From the NCBI RefSeq assembly GCF_004770055.1, contig NZ_RQEP01000019.1:496001-560000 (forward strand): DNA of 64,000 bases, in the 5' to 3' direction. The notes beneath the pieces are model-generated. The model saw only the letters and a list, made by a program, of their open reading frames with translations, made no database searches and was not told where the DNA came from. A program made the translations under genes and the position numbers. This stretch comes from Leptospira semungkisensis (GTDB taxonomy: Bacteria; Spirochaetota; Leptospiria; Leptospirales; Leptospiraceae). The stretch's first letter is position 1. Every line of letters starts with the position of its first letter. Below are positions 47,242-55,703 of the stretch, in pieces.

Positions 47242-47273
47242 TTTGGAGAGGTTGATGCCCTTGCCTCTCCAAA
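47242..47273. terminator. Hairpin between the SMP-30 and Amt-SpoIIE genes
   Basis: TTTGGAGAGG pairs with CCTCTCCAAA around 12 bases. It lies between two minus-strand genes, but its T-rich side (AATTCAATTTTTT) is on the plus strand. It may end or slow read-through from the SMP-30 gene; the U-tract orientation argues against a standard terminator. GGCAAG (47231) could pair with CTTGCC (47260) as an alternative fold. Confidence 0.4.
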
Positions 47274-47283
47274 ATTCAATTTT

Positions 47284-48537
47284 TTAATCTTTGATCTTCA
47301 AGTCCTCGATCGGGAGAGAATATAACCCTCTCGCATGTAGATCGAAGGTAGGAAAATACACTCTTCCCTCAAACGGAACTGCGACCGAGATGTCGGTTAT
47401 CTTGGATCCGTCATGCATCGAGTAATACAAAGCCTTCTTTCCTTGAGGATCCAAGACCAAAAATCCTGTCCTTTTAGAGATAGGTAATATCTTTTGAGGC
47501 AATGAAAGAAGAAAGGATTTCAGCCATGGATTTCTATGAACGAAATTGATTAGCCCGGATCTTCTTTTAATGATTCCTACCCAGATCCTTCCTTCAGTAT
47601 CCCTGTCCAAACCATCGGCAAGTCCAGGCAAGTTCTCGAAAAGCACTTCGGATCTTCCTTGATCGGATCCGTTTATAAACGCGCGTAAGATCCTGAACTT
47701 GGATGTCTCCGTAAATACTACGGACACCTCTCCTCCTTTAGGAGCTTCTTCTAATAAGATGCCATCTACGAATGTAAACCCGGTCAGCACCAATGTGATG
47801 GTTTCCTTCTTTCGATCGTACATCCATAATTTTCCATGAGGAAAAAGTCCGATCGCTTCCGGAACTGCGCCGCTTCCCATAGCTGCATTCTCTCTTTCAA
47901 AAGGTTCGGTTATATAAATACGATCTCCGTCATCCGACACAGCTATATCATTGCAGAGAGAAATCGGTCTTGCGTTAGATGGATTCAGATCCTTGAGAGA
48001 AACAGACTTTCTTTCAGAAGAAGAATATACTTTTTCGAATTCTTCTTTCTCCGTTTTAGGAACATCTAAAACCAAGGGCTCAACCTTCTTTGTTCCTATC
48101 TCCACTTCATAGAGACCAACGCGATCTTTTTCTTCGTAACTTTCCCCGCCTAACCTAGACGCACAAACTAAGATCTTATCCTTCTTTGCATCAGAGAATC
48201 TCATGCCCGCAGGATTTACCGGAGGACGGACCCATTGGATCGCTTTTCCATCGGCCCAGTCCAACTTCCAGATCCACCCGTCCATTCCGGACGCGTATGC
48301 AATCTTATTCTTTTCATCAAAGATCACATCGTCATGGCCTGGGAGATCTTTCATTTCTACCTTCAGATCCGATAAGAAAGGATCCTCTTTAGATTCCGCT
48401 CTCAGGATTGGAGAAGAAGTTTCTCCTAAAGAATACGCCTTTCCGATTTTTATCTTTCCTTGATTGCAAGAGGGAAGGAAATAAACCGAAACGACCATTA
48501 TGAAAAATGATATTATGGAATTTTTAATTAATTTCAT
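47284..48537 (-). CDS. SMP-30/strictosidine-synthase-like lipoprotein
   Basis: 417 residues. The lipobox YFLPSC (residue 24) suggests a lipid-anchored protein. The rest is a six-bladed beta-propeller of the SMP-30/gluconolactonase/strictosidine-synthase-like type: LPGHDDVIFDEKNKIAYASGMDGWIWKLD, LCNDIAVSDDGDRIYITEPFE, FVDGILLEE, LPGLADGLDRDTEGRIWVGI, LVLDPQGKKALYYSMHDGSKI. Its start overlaps the M24-like gene upstream (ATGA). A paralogue lies at 51717-52991 with the same block order. Possible lactonase or esterase; the metal-binding residues are not firmly identified. Confidence 0.88.
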   Translation of the reverse strand: MKLIKNSIISFFIMVVSVYFLPSCNQGKIKIGKAYSLGETSSPILRAESKEDPFLSDLKVEMKDLPGHDDVIFDEKNKIAYASGMDGWIWKLDWADGKAIQWVRPPVNPAGMRFSDAKKDKILVCASRLGGESYEEKDRVGLYEVEIGTKKVEPLVLDVPKTEKEEFEKVYSSSERKSVSLKDLNPSNARPISLCNDIAVSDDGDRIYITEPFERENAAMGSGAVPEAIGLFPHGKLWMYDRKKETITLVLTGFTFVDGILLEEAPKGGEVSVVFTETSKFRILRAFINGSDQGRSEVLFENLPGLADGLDRDTEGRIWVGIIKRRSGLINFVHRNPWLKSFLLSLPQKILPISKRTGFLVLDPQGKKALYYSMHDGSKITDISVAVPFEGRVYFPTFDLHARGLYSLPIEDLKIKD

Positions 48538-49421
48538 CTGACTTCCTGTAACTTTCTAGCTCGTTTTATATGAGGAACTTCTTCGTCTAACCAATAAGCT
48601 CTATCTTTTTCCACAACGAGTATCTCTTCGAACTTGAATCCTACCTTGCCTCGACCGAAATGAGGCTCAATGGCCCATAATCCTGTCTTGTCTCCTTCAT
48701 GATCCGGAGTCAAAAGTTCAGGCAATACCTTATGACTTAAGAATTCTATGGAACCCTGGAGAGAAAACCAACTCGCAAAGCTGATCGGCAATAGAGGAAA
48801 AGAAATTTGAGGAAGGTGGACTTTGTAGACTCTATGTCCAAGAACCGCAAAAGGATATAAGGAGTGGACATTATCAAAGCCGTTCTCTTTCGCATCTCGA
48901 TCTATTTTCCACCAGATATCGCGAGAACTCATTGAAGAAGAGAAATACTTAGGGATCTCCTCTCTTAGTTTTAACAAATACTTCATTCCCGCATCCAACT
49001 CTGCATTTGGACGAAGACAGGATGAGTAACCTATATCTCCAATATAACCTTCCACAACAGGAGAAACATCCAGAATAAAAGGCTCATCAGGCATGAGTCT
49101 CTTCTTTCCTGGATGAAACTGCGTATAACGTTTATATCCATCAAATCGAGCATGTTCTCCAAACCAAGCGAAAGGACGATGTAGGAATACTTTTACTCCA
49201 TGATCTCTCAAGAACTCGTCCATCCGCTTCGCGGCTTGGATTTCGGTCCATCCTTCTCTTAATTCTTTTTCTATCTCGGTTACGCATTGATACGCAAGTC
49301 TTTGGGCCTTTAAAAAGCCCTGCTTCTCTTCTTCCGTTGGAAGATGCACCGATTCTGAATGGTATCTAGATATCTTACCGGAAAGTTTGGATAAGATCCC
49401 TCTCTTCGTTTCTACTGGCAT
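48534..49421 (-). CDS. M24-family (aminopeptidase P/methionine aminopeptidase-like) protein
   Basis: 295 residues of the pita-bread fold. Candidate metal ligands are visible in order: Asp in FILDVSPVVEGYIGDIGYS (two Asp), His in AVLGHRVYKVH, Glu in LWAIEPHFG and Glu in KFEEILVVEK. This supports a metal-dependent hydrolase, although it is shorter than aminopeptidase P and has no known specific family. It overlaps the SMP-30 gene downstream by 4 bases, forming a two-gene operon. The AraC-motif copy at 49472 lies 51 bases upstream of its start. Confidence 0.82.
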   Translation of the reverse strand: MPVETKRGILSKLSGKISRYHSESVHLPTEEEKQGFLKAQRLAYQCVTEIEKELREGWTEIQAAKRMDEFLRDHGVKVFLHRPFAWFGEHARFDGYKRYTQFHPGKKRLMPDEPFILDVSPVVEGYIGDIGYSSCLRPNAELDAGMKYLLKLREEIPKYFSSSMSSRDIWWKIDRDAKENGFDNVHSLYPFAVLGHRVYKVHLPQISFPLLPISFASWFSLQGSIEFLSHKVLPELLTPDHEGDKTGLWAIEPHFGRGKVGFKFEEILVVEKDRAYWLDEEVPHIKRARKLQEVR

Positions 49422-49471
49422 AAACTCTTCTCTTTACTTCATAAGAAGAGTAACAAGAAAGCGACGAGTCC

Positions 49472-49490
49472 GCTTGAATGAATCCGGTAT
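49472..49490 (+). promoter_or_regulatory. AraC-regulon motif, copy 1
   Basis: GCTTGAATGAATCCGGTAT, 51 bases upstream of the minus-strand M24/SMP-30 operon and just beyond the araC stop codon. It differs from copy 3 at a single core base. Confidence 0.7.
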
Positions 49491-49502
49491 TTCGAAAAAT
49501 TT

Positions 49503-50300
49503 TCAGAATACCTTGTTTTCAGATTCGCAAAATCTCACTTCAACCGATTTCAAATGTCCGAAGAAAGCGGAAGGAACAAAGCCGAAATTTTCCTTAAAGG
49601 TCCGAGTGAAATGAGCAGAGTCTGAGAATCCGGCAGAATGTGCGGCTTCCGTGATATTCATTCCCTCCATCAAGAATTTGCTCGCAGCCAAAGTACGAAC
49701 CCAGAGTAAATATCTCCGCAAAGGTATCCCAAGGTTTTCCTTAAAAAGACGGATCAATCTGTCTTCGGAGATAGAGAAATCTTTTCCAATATCTCTCATT
49801 CGAATACTATCCGGAAGTTCGCTTCTGATCTTATGTGCTATCTTCAAGATTCTTTCGTCTATATTCTTTTCCATTTTTTGGAAGGGATAAACGGATCGAA
49901 GCATGTCGGATTGCAACTCCCATGCTTGAATATCATTTATATTTCCGTAATATAGATCCCAAAGTCTTTCCATCAAGGGAAGAAAAGAAGAGATTTCAAG
50001 TCTATTGACCTCTCCCGTCTCCCCCAACTTTGCGATCGATCCGTATTCGTAAGTTTCGGGATCCAGGATCAATGCGATCATTTTGACTCCGGGAGAAACT
50101 GTGCGATGATATGTGTTCGGGCCGACCAGAGCTACTCTATAATCCTCTTTTCCCTTCTCCGTTTCTATACAAATATTATTGTCTAAGGCTATTGCCAAGG
50201 TAGCCGCATAGTGGGAATGGAACTCCGTTTGCATGGAGTTCGTAGCAAACATCACTCTACTATTCCAAAGATATAAGATCCCTTTGGGAGCAAGACTCAT
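49503..50300 (-). CDS. AraC-family transcription regulator (regulon centre)
   Basis: 265 residues. The N-terminal half is a cupin-like ligand domain (MQTEFHSHYAATLAIALD, GPNTYHRTV). The C-terminal half (about 155-255) has two helix-turn-helix units: DSIRMRDIGKDFSISEDRLIRLFKENLG and MNITEAAHSAGFSDSAHFTRTFKENFGFVPSAF. It stands amid two SMP-30-like genes, an M24-like gene and two MDR oxidoreductase genes, all preceded by the shared motif, and is the best candidate for the protein that binds it. One motif copy lies in its own divergent promoter region. Confidence 0.93.
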   Translation of the reverse strand: MSLAPKGILYLWNSRVMFATNSMQTEFHSHYAATLAIALDNNICIETEKGKEDYRVALVGPNTYHRTVSPGVKMIALILDPETYEYGSIAKLGETGEVNRLEISSFLPLMERLWDLYYGNINDIQAWELQSDMLRSVYPFQKMEKNIDERILKIAHKIRSELPDSIRMRDIGKDFSISEDRLIRLFKENLGIPLRRYLLWVRTLAASKFLMEGMNITEAAHSAGFSDSAHFTRTFKENFGFVPSAFFGHLKSVEVRFCESENKVF

Positions 50301-50616
50301 CTATGATTCCAATATAGTTTACTTCGATCCTTTGGATTCCAGGAAGATATGGGCCAGTTCTTAAAGAACGAAGGAATCAGATTCTTTCCGCAAATCTAAG
50401 GATAGCAAGAAGAAAAAACGAGATTCTTTCCAAGAAGATCGCTACACATATTGCTTCTACTTTCGTCTTGAATGATTCCGGCATCGAAAGAGAAAAATGC
50501 TCCATTTCTTTTTACAAGAGGAACGGATTCATTCAAGTCAGGTCCGGACATTTTATGATACCTTTGCACAAGCATTCGATTCTATCTCTTATGCAAATCA
50601 AAATACAGAGGTATTC
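50301..50616 (+). promoter_or_regulatory. Divergent control region of araC and MDR gene with AraC-regulon motif, copy 2
   Basis: A 316-base stretch without a convincing gene. The motif CTTGAATGATTCCGGCAT is at 50467-50484, 132 bases upstream of the MDR start (50617). Farther left, AGATTCTTTCC occurs twice, at 50379 and 50421, a 42-base spacing of about four helical turns. Both may serve the divergent genes. The frame upstream of 50617 stays open from 50497, but ATG 50617 has its own ribosome binding site. Confidence 0.65.
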
Positions 50617-51633
50617 ATGAAACAGATCGTAATAACAAAGAAAGGAGGCCCGGAAGTACTGAAGGTAAAAGAAGTCTCCGATCTCGTACCAAACCCCGGA
50701 GAAGTTCGCATCTCTGTTCGAGCGACCGGTTTGAATTTTGCCGATATCATGACCCGCATGGGAGTCTATCCGGACGCTCCAAAATTTCCCTGTGTGGTGG
50801 GTTACGAGGTTTCGGGAGTTATAGATAAAATTTCTCCTTCTGTCGATCCTAAATGGTTAGGCAAAGAAGTACTTGCAATTAGCAAGTTCAAGGGACAAGC
50901 AGAACAGGTAGTGGTTCCCCTGGACCAAGTATTCGAAAAACCTAAATCGATGAGTTTCGAACAGGCGGCAGCCTTTCCTGTGAACTATCTGACCGCATAT
51001 CAAATACTCATCGCCATGGGAGGTTTGAGGTCCAATGAGACATTATTAATTCATAATGCAGGAGGCGGAGTTGGTTTGGCAGCATTAGAGATTGCGAATC
51101 ATATCGGAGCAGAGACCTTTGGCACCGCAAGTCAGGGAAAACACGAATTCCTAAAAAAGAAAGGACTGAAACACGCAATCGATTATAGAAACCAAGATTG
51201 GAAGGCAGAACTACTTAAACTTACCCAAGGTAGAGGAGTAGACATGATCATGGATCCGATCGGAGGAAAAAACATGAAGTGGAGCTATCAAGCCTTGAGT
51301 AGTACAGGAAGGGTGGCTCTTTTCGGATTGTCCACTGCTACTGAAAGAGGACTCAACGGTAAGCTCCAAAAAATAAAGATGTTATTCCAAACTCCGATCT
51401 TCCATTCCTTTCAACTCTTACTTGCAAATAAGGGAGTGTTTGGAGTGAACATGGCTCGTCTTTGGCATGAGAAACGAAAGATCAGGCTTTGGGTAGATGA
51501 CTTAATGGAAGGGCAAAGGCAAGGTTGGATCAACCCGCATGTGGACAAGGTATTCTCCTTCAAAGATATCGGAGAAGCTCATAGTTATATAGAAGAAAGA
51601 AAGAATATAGGAAAGGTGATTTTAATACCTTAA
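50617..51633 (+). CDS. MDR-family oxidoreductase (quinone reductase/VAT-1-like)
   Basis: 338 residues from ATG 50617, preceded by CAGAGG; the protein then begins MKQIVITKKGGPEVLKV as is usual for the family. A GroES-like domain (about 1-125: GEVRISVRATGLNFADIMTRMGVYP, GYEVSGVI) is followed by a Rossmann domain with NAGGGVGLAALEIANHIGA. The structural zinc cysteines are absent, as in quinone oxidoreductase and VAT-1-like members, so it is an NADPH-dependent reductase. The C-terminal SFKDIGEAHSYIEERKNIGKVIL is typical. Its promoter region holds the AraC-regulon motif. Confidence 0.9.
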   Translation: MKQIVITKKGGPEVLKVKEVSDLVPNPGEVRISVRATGLNFADIMTRMGVYPDAPKFPCVVGYEVSGVIDKISPSVDPKWLGKEVLAISKFKGQAEQVVVPLDQVFEKPKSMSFEQAAAFPVNYLTAYQILIAMGGLRSNETLLIHNAGGGVGLAALEIANHIGAETFGTASQGKHEFLKKKGLKHAIDYRNQDWKAELLKLTQGRGVDMIMDPIGGKNMKWSYQALSSTGRVALFGLSTATERGLNGKLQKIKMLFQTPIFHSFQLLLANKGVFGVNMARLWHEKRKIRLWVDDLMEGQRQGWINPHVDKVFSFKDIGEAHSYIEERKNIGKVILIP

Positions 51634-51670
51634 ACATCGGACTTGGAGTACGAACTACTCTGCAAACGAT

Positions 51671-51708
51671 CCGGATCGAAAGAACGTAAAACTCGCGCTC
51701 TCGATCCG
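51671..51708. terminator. Hairpin between convergent MDR and SMP-30 genes
   Basis: CGGATCGA and TCGATCCG are inverted, with a 21-base loop, between the two stop codons. No U-tract follows, so the terminator role rests on position only. Confidence 0.35.
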
Positions 51709-51716
51709 ATACAGTA

Positions 51717-52991
51717 TCAAATCGGATACGGAATTACATTCAAACCTGCATAACCCTTTTCATAGACTGCAAGATACACTCTTTCCTTTCCTGGGATCAC
51801 TACGATCAATGTGGAGAATAAATGACCGTCATGCATTCCATAATACAAAGGTATCTTTCCATCTTTTGAAAGCACGAGTAGTCCAGTTCTTCTGGAAACA
51901 GGTTGTAAGCGTTCCGGAAGATACAAAATAAATCGTTTCCAGAAAGGATGATCGTGCAACCAAGTCACCAATTTGGATCTTTCGATCACAAGAGCGACCC
52001 ATACTCTACCTTGTGAATCTCTATCCATTCCATCAGGAAAACCAGGAAGTCCATCGATTACGATCTCGTCTTCTCCAGCCTTATCACCGGACAAATGCAA
52101 ACGAAGAAGTCTAAATTGCGATACCTCATTCACTAAGATCGAAGTCTCTTTGCTTTGATTGGGGGAATATTCCAACAATATCCCGTCTACATAAGAATAT
52201 TTGTGAGCCACTAAGCTAACGGACCCTTCCTTTAGATCGATCTTCCAAATATTTCCATTCTTGCCGAGACTCAATGCCTCGTTCCTGGATTGGGTGCTTA
52301 CTCCAAGGATCGCCTTCTCATGATCATAAGGTTCGGTAAAATAGATCCTTTCTCCGTCAGAGCTGATTGCCAGATCATCTGCTTTTTCTACTGGTTGGGA
52401 ATTATCTTTAGTTATATCAGAAAATTTTAATGTAATCTGCTTGTTATGTGGATAAAGTTTTCCAAAAGAACTCTTTGTATCCCGGGGATCCGAAGTCGGC
52501 ATCTTTGGGACACGAGTCGCTATTTTCCTGATAGACTTTGTGGAAACTCTTAGTTCATAGATCCCAGGCCCATTTATATCTACAAGATCATCCTTCTTCC
52601 CCCGAGAAGCACAGAAATAGATCCGATCTGGATCTTTAGGATGAGCCACCATTCCTCCTGGCATCAAAGGAGGCTTCACGAAAGGCTCTGCGATATTCTT
52701 TTTCAGATCTACTCTCCAAATATAACCGTCGATAGAAGCAGTGAATGCCCTACCCAATTCTTCTTGGAGCAATATCTCGTCCTGAGCGGACACATTCGGG
52801 ATCAGCTTTTGGATCCCCTTCTTACTTAAGTCTTGCTGGTCCTTTACTTTCTCTATCTCAGAATTATAGGGAAATTGTACACTTCCTTGGATCTGTTGTT
52901 TGAAATGTTCCTCAGGAACTTCTAGAAAATTCCAAAAGACAAACATTCCGATCAAGAGAAGGAATAAGAGAAACACTTTCTTTCTATGCAT
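51717..52991 (-). CDS. SMP-30/strictosidine-synthase-like membrane-anchored protein
   Basis: 424 residues, paralogous to 47284-48537: ADDLAISSDGERIYFTEPYDHE, YVDGILLEYSP, LPGFPDGMDRDSQGRVWVALV, LVLSKDGKIPLYYGMHDGHLF. The N-terminus is a single hydrophobic helix (FLLFLLLIGMFVFWNFL) with no lipobox cysteine, so it is probably a signal anchor facing the periplasm, unlike its lipoprotein paralogue. AraC-motif copy 3 lies 33 bases upstream of its start. No clear ribosome binding site precedes the ATG. Confidence 0.88.
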   Translation of the reverse strand: MHRKKVFLLFLLLIGMFVFWNFLEVPEEHFKQQIQGSVQFPYNSEIEKVKDQQDLSKKGIQKLIPNVSAQDEILLQEELGRAFTASIDGYIWRVDLKKNIAEPFVKPPLMPGGMVAHPKDPDRIYFCASRGKKDDLVDINGPGIYELRVSTKSIRKIATRVPKMPTSDPRDTKSSFGKLYPHNKQITLKFSDITKDNSQPVEKADDLAISSDGERIYFTEPYDHEKAILGVSTQSRNEALSLGKNGNIWKIDLKEGSVSLVAHKYSYVDGILLEYSPNQSKETSILVNEVSQFRLLRLHLSGDKAGEDEIVIDGLPGFPDGMDRDSQGRVWVALVIERSKLVTWLHDHPFWKRFILYLPERLQPVSRRTGLLVLSKDGKIPLYYGMHDGHLFSTLIVVIPGKERVYLAVYEKGYAGLNVIPYPI

Positions 52992-53023
52992 AAGAAGATC
53001 ATAAAGGAAAGAACACTCGAGCG

Positions 53024-53041
53024 CTTGAATGATTCCGGTAT
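53024..53041 (+). promoter_or_regulatory. AraC-regulon motif, copy 3
   Basis: CTTGAATGATTCCGGTAT, between the divergent SMP-30 gene (start 33 bases left) and the second MDR gene (start 126 bases right). The distance to the MDR start is close to that of copy 2 (132 bases), as expected for a shared promoter layout. Confidence 0.7.
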
Positions 53042-53166
53042 CATCAATGTTGAACTACGGTCCGCGATAGAAAATAACCAGAATCCATTGACGGAATCTT
53101 CCATCACGAAAGCCTTACACGTAAGGCCTCTTCGGTCCGCAAAACGAGAATATTTGGACGGTGATG

Positions 53167-54141
53167 ATGAAAGCTGCAATACTTAAAGAATTTGGAAAGC
53201 CTCCCATATATGGGGATTATCCAAACCCAAGTCCCGAGAACTCGGAACAAGTACTAATGCATGTAAAGACTGCCGCGATCAAGAACATAGATAAGTTAAG
53301 AGCAAGCGGCACTCACTATGCTAGTTATAAAGAACTTCCTGCGATCGTCGGTCTCGACGGAGTGGGAATCTTGGAGAATGGGACCAAGGTGTATGCGCAA
53401 GGGATCACTGGAACTGTCGCTGAACAGGCTCTGATCTCTAAGAACAAACTCACAATCCTTCCCGATGGGATCGATCTATTTCTTGCAGCTGCTCTTCCAA
53501 ATGCAGTCATAGGAGCAACCATGGCTCTTCATGCAAGAGTGAATCTAAATCGGGGAAATGTAGTGCTCGTCAACGGTGCAACAGGAGTTACCGGACAGTT
53601 AGCTGTGCAAGTGGCCAAACATTATGGAGCTTCTAGGATTATAGCCACTGGAAGAAATGAAGAGTCTCTGCAAAAACTAAAAGGATTTGGAGCAGATACA
53701 ATCATATCCTTGAAACAAAGCGAAGAAGAAGTCTTGGAACAGATCAAAAAGGTCCACAAGGAAACTCCTATCGATATAGTGGTGGATTATCTCTGGGGAA
53801 GACCAGTGGAATTATTACTGAAAGCTTTTAAAGGAGGAGGAATAGATTCCCATACTCACCCGGTAAAGATCGTTACGGTAGGAGATATGGCGGGCAAAAC
53901 CATTTCGTTAGATTCTGCAAGCCTTCGCAGCTCCGATATCCAAATTCTAGGTTCTGGACTCGGAAGTCTTTCTGCAAAGGACATACAAAACTTCAACAAT
54001 GAGATCCTCCCGGAAATGTTCCAATTGGCTGCAAAAGGAATTCTTAAATTAGAAATCCATAAGGAAGATCTAAAGAATATAGAGCATGCCTGGAATTTAG
54101 AGATCTCTTCCGGACAGAGAATGGTCATCTCGATCCAATAA
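53167..54141 (+). CDS. MDR-family zinc-independent alcohol dehydrogenase/quinone reductase
   Basis: 324 residues. Three in-frame starts stand in a row (GTG 53161, ATG 53164, ATG 53167); the last gives the usual MKAAILKEFG start. The GroES-like half has KTAAIKNIDKLRASGTHY and PAIVGLDGVGIL; the Rossmann half has VNGATGVTGQLAVQVAKHYGASRIIATGRN. No zinc ligands are evident. It is only distantly related to the MDR gene at 50617. Placed divergent to an SMP-30 gene, with the AraC-regulon motif between them. Substrate unknown. Confidence 0.88.
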   Translation: MKAAILKEFGKPPIYGDYPNPSPENSEQVLMHVKTAAIKNIDKLRASGTHYASYKELPAIVGLDGVGILENGTKVYAQGITGTVAEQALISKNKLTILPDGIDLFLAAALPNAVIGATMALHARVNLNRGNVVLVNGATGVTGQLAVQVAKHYGASRIIATGRNEESLQKLKGFGADTIISLKQSEEEVLEQIKKVHKETPIDIVVDYLWGRPVELLLKAFKGGGIDSHTHPVKIVTVGDMAGKTISLDSASLRSSDIQILGSGLGSLSAKDIQNFNNEILPEMFQLAAKGILKLEIHKEDLKNIEHAWNLEISSGQRMVISIQ

Positions 54142-54187
54142 ATCTATTTTATTGATCGAATCTTTGGAAATAAATCCGAATCCGTCC

Positions 54188-54571
54188 TTAAATGCCGAAG
54201 TATTTCCCTTGGAATTCTTTGGCTCTAAAAGGAGTCACATAAGGAATGAGAAGGATGGAATTCGGATCACAGGGAAGAATTAAAATCGCCCTGAATAAGG
54301 CATCTACATCGTTTCTTCTATAATACGTAGAATGAGAACATTTACCGTCGCAGGTAAGATAATTCGTATAATCTGTAGTTTGTATGAAGTCGGACGCGAT
54401 TGTTTGACTCAAGCAAACGGTGAACCTTAGATTAGAAACCCCGGAAATCTTATCTCGAGCCTCATTCAAAGTGACTAGGTCGGTTTGAAGACTCGCCTCA
54501 GCCTCTAAAAGGATGCAATTGCAAACGAGGAATATTAGAATGAAAAGAAATCTCAAATGCAAAAGATTCAC
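54188..54571 (-). CDS. Small Cys-rich putative lipoprotein
   Basis: 127 residues. The hydrophobic N-terminus ends in LVCNC, a possible lipobox. The mature part has several further cysteines (TVCLSQ, LTCDGKCSHS, LPCDPNS), which suggests disulfides in an exported protein. It looks like one of the short Leptospira-specific lipoproteins, but I cannot assign a family with certainty. It is convergent with the MDR gene and divergent from the LprI-like gene. Confidence 0.6.
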   Translation of the reverse strand: MNLLHLRFLFILIFLVCNCILLEAEASLQTDLVTLNEARDKISGVSNLRFTVCLSQTIASDFIQTTDYTNYLTCDGKCSHSTYYRRNDVDALFRAILILPCDPNSILLIPYVTPFRAKEFQGKYFGI

Positions 54572-54755
54572 GTATTTTAATTCGAACGAACTTTAACGCT
54601 CAAAAACGAAGTGATGATCCAGAATAAATGATATTGTGTCTGGGTCAAGGCCGAATACCCAAAATAAATATCTCGCTTTCTTTCTTCCAATTTGTTTTAT
54701 ATACCACAAAAATAAGCAAGAATCCAAAAGAGATTTGTTACTTCAGGTATAGAAT

Positions 54756-55490
54756 ATGGCCAATGTATATTACAATTTTATTTCTTTCTGCAAGGATATG
54801 AAATACTTAATCCTCCTATTTCTTATTTTCATCATCTCATTGCACGCGCAGACAAGCATCGCCAAACACCCCTGCTCTGCTCTTAAAACAAAGAATGAAC
54901 AAAAAGAATGCTTTCTCAAAGAATATAAAAGCGCTGACAAGGAACTGAACGAAGTATATAAGAATATTCGAAAGTCCCTATCTCCAGAGAACGAAGAAGA
55001 ATTGAAAAAGGTCCAAAGGCCATGGATAGGTTATAGGGATGGACTTTGCGAAGGGCCAATGTATTCCGGAGACGAAACTGGAATAGAAACCATCGCTTGC
55101 AAAACGGAAACTACAAGAGAAAGAACCTCTTATCTGCGAAAGGTTTGGAACTTGGGAAAATTCCCCAAGGATGGGATCGGTTCCTATACGGATGGATTCG
55201 GTGGAAGGCTGAAACTCTTCCGAAAAAAAGGAAAACCAGTCCACTTCGAATTAGGAGTAGTAAGAGGACCAACGGCTCATCTGGGAGAGATGGATGGAGA
55301 CTGGACCCCTAATCAAGAAGGTAAATGGACCTGGTCCTCTCCGGCAAATTGCAAGGCAGAAGATCCAGAATGTTGCATTCTCAAATTCCAGACTTTCGAT
55401 GCTAGGATCGAAGTAGAAGAAATATCTTGCTCAGCATTTCACGGAGCAAGAGCGTATTTCGGCGGAGACTATCGCTACGAATTCAAATAA
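54756..55490 (+). CDS. LprI-like (DUF1311) exported protein with C-terminal extension
   Basis: 244 residues. The start is ATG 54756 (CAGG nine bases ahead) or ATG 54798, which gives a tidier signal peptide (YLILLFLIFIISLHAQ). Residues about 35-130 match the DUF1311/LprI lysozyme-inhibitor motif: four conserved Cys (HPCSALKTKNEQKECF, GLCEGPMYSG, IACKTETTRERTSYLRKVW) and ADKELNEVYKNI. A further domain of about 110 residues (FGGRLKLFRKKGKPVHFELG...) has two more CxxxC-like pairs and resembles no family I know. Lysozyme inhibition is a family-based guess. Confidence 0.78.
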   Translation: MANVYYNFISFCKDMKYLILLFLIFIISLHAQTSIAKHPCSALKTKNEQKECFLKEYKSADKELNEVYKNIRKSLSPENEEELKKVQRPWIGYRDGLCEGPMYSGDETGIETIACKTETTRERTSYLRKVWNLGKFPKDGIGSYTDGFGGRLKLFRKKGKPVHFELGVVRGPTAHLGEMDGDWTPNQEGKWTWSSPANCKAEDPECCILKFQTFDARIEVEEISCSAFHGARAYFGGDYRYEFK

Positions 55491-55703
55491 ATGCATTTCT
55501 ATTGATACCAATCGTTCCATAAAAAGTTAGTTTGCATACCAACTGTTATTAAAAATCCATCTATCCGGAACGTTTTCCTTGACAGGTCTATCTGATCACA
55601 GATCTTACATTCGCCCGCTTCTGTAACGGTCGATACACAAAAATAAGACCGGGCTAGAAACAGGAATTTTGAAATTTGAATGAAAGTGAAGAGGTTAATC
55701 GAA

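Noticed and set aside
52986..53186. Plus-strand 66-codon frame between the second SMP-30 gene and MDR 2
   Set aside because: It covers the divergent promoter region and the AraC motif, and has no ribosome binding site or recognisable motif.
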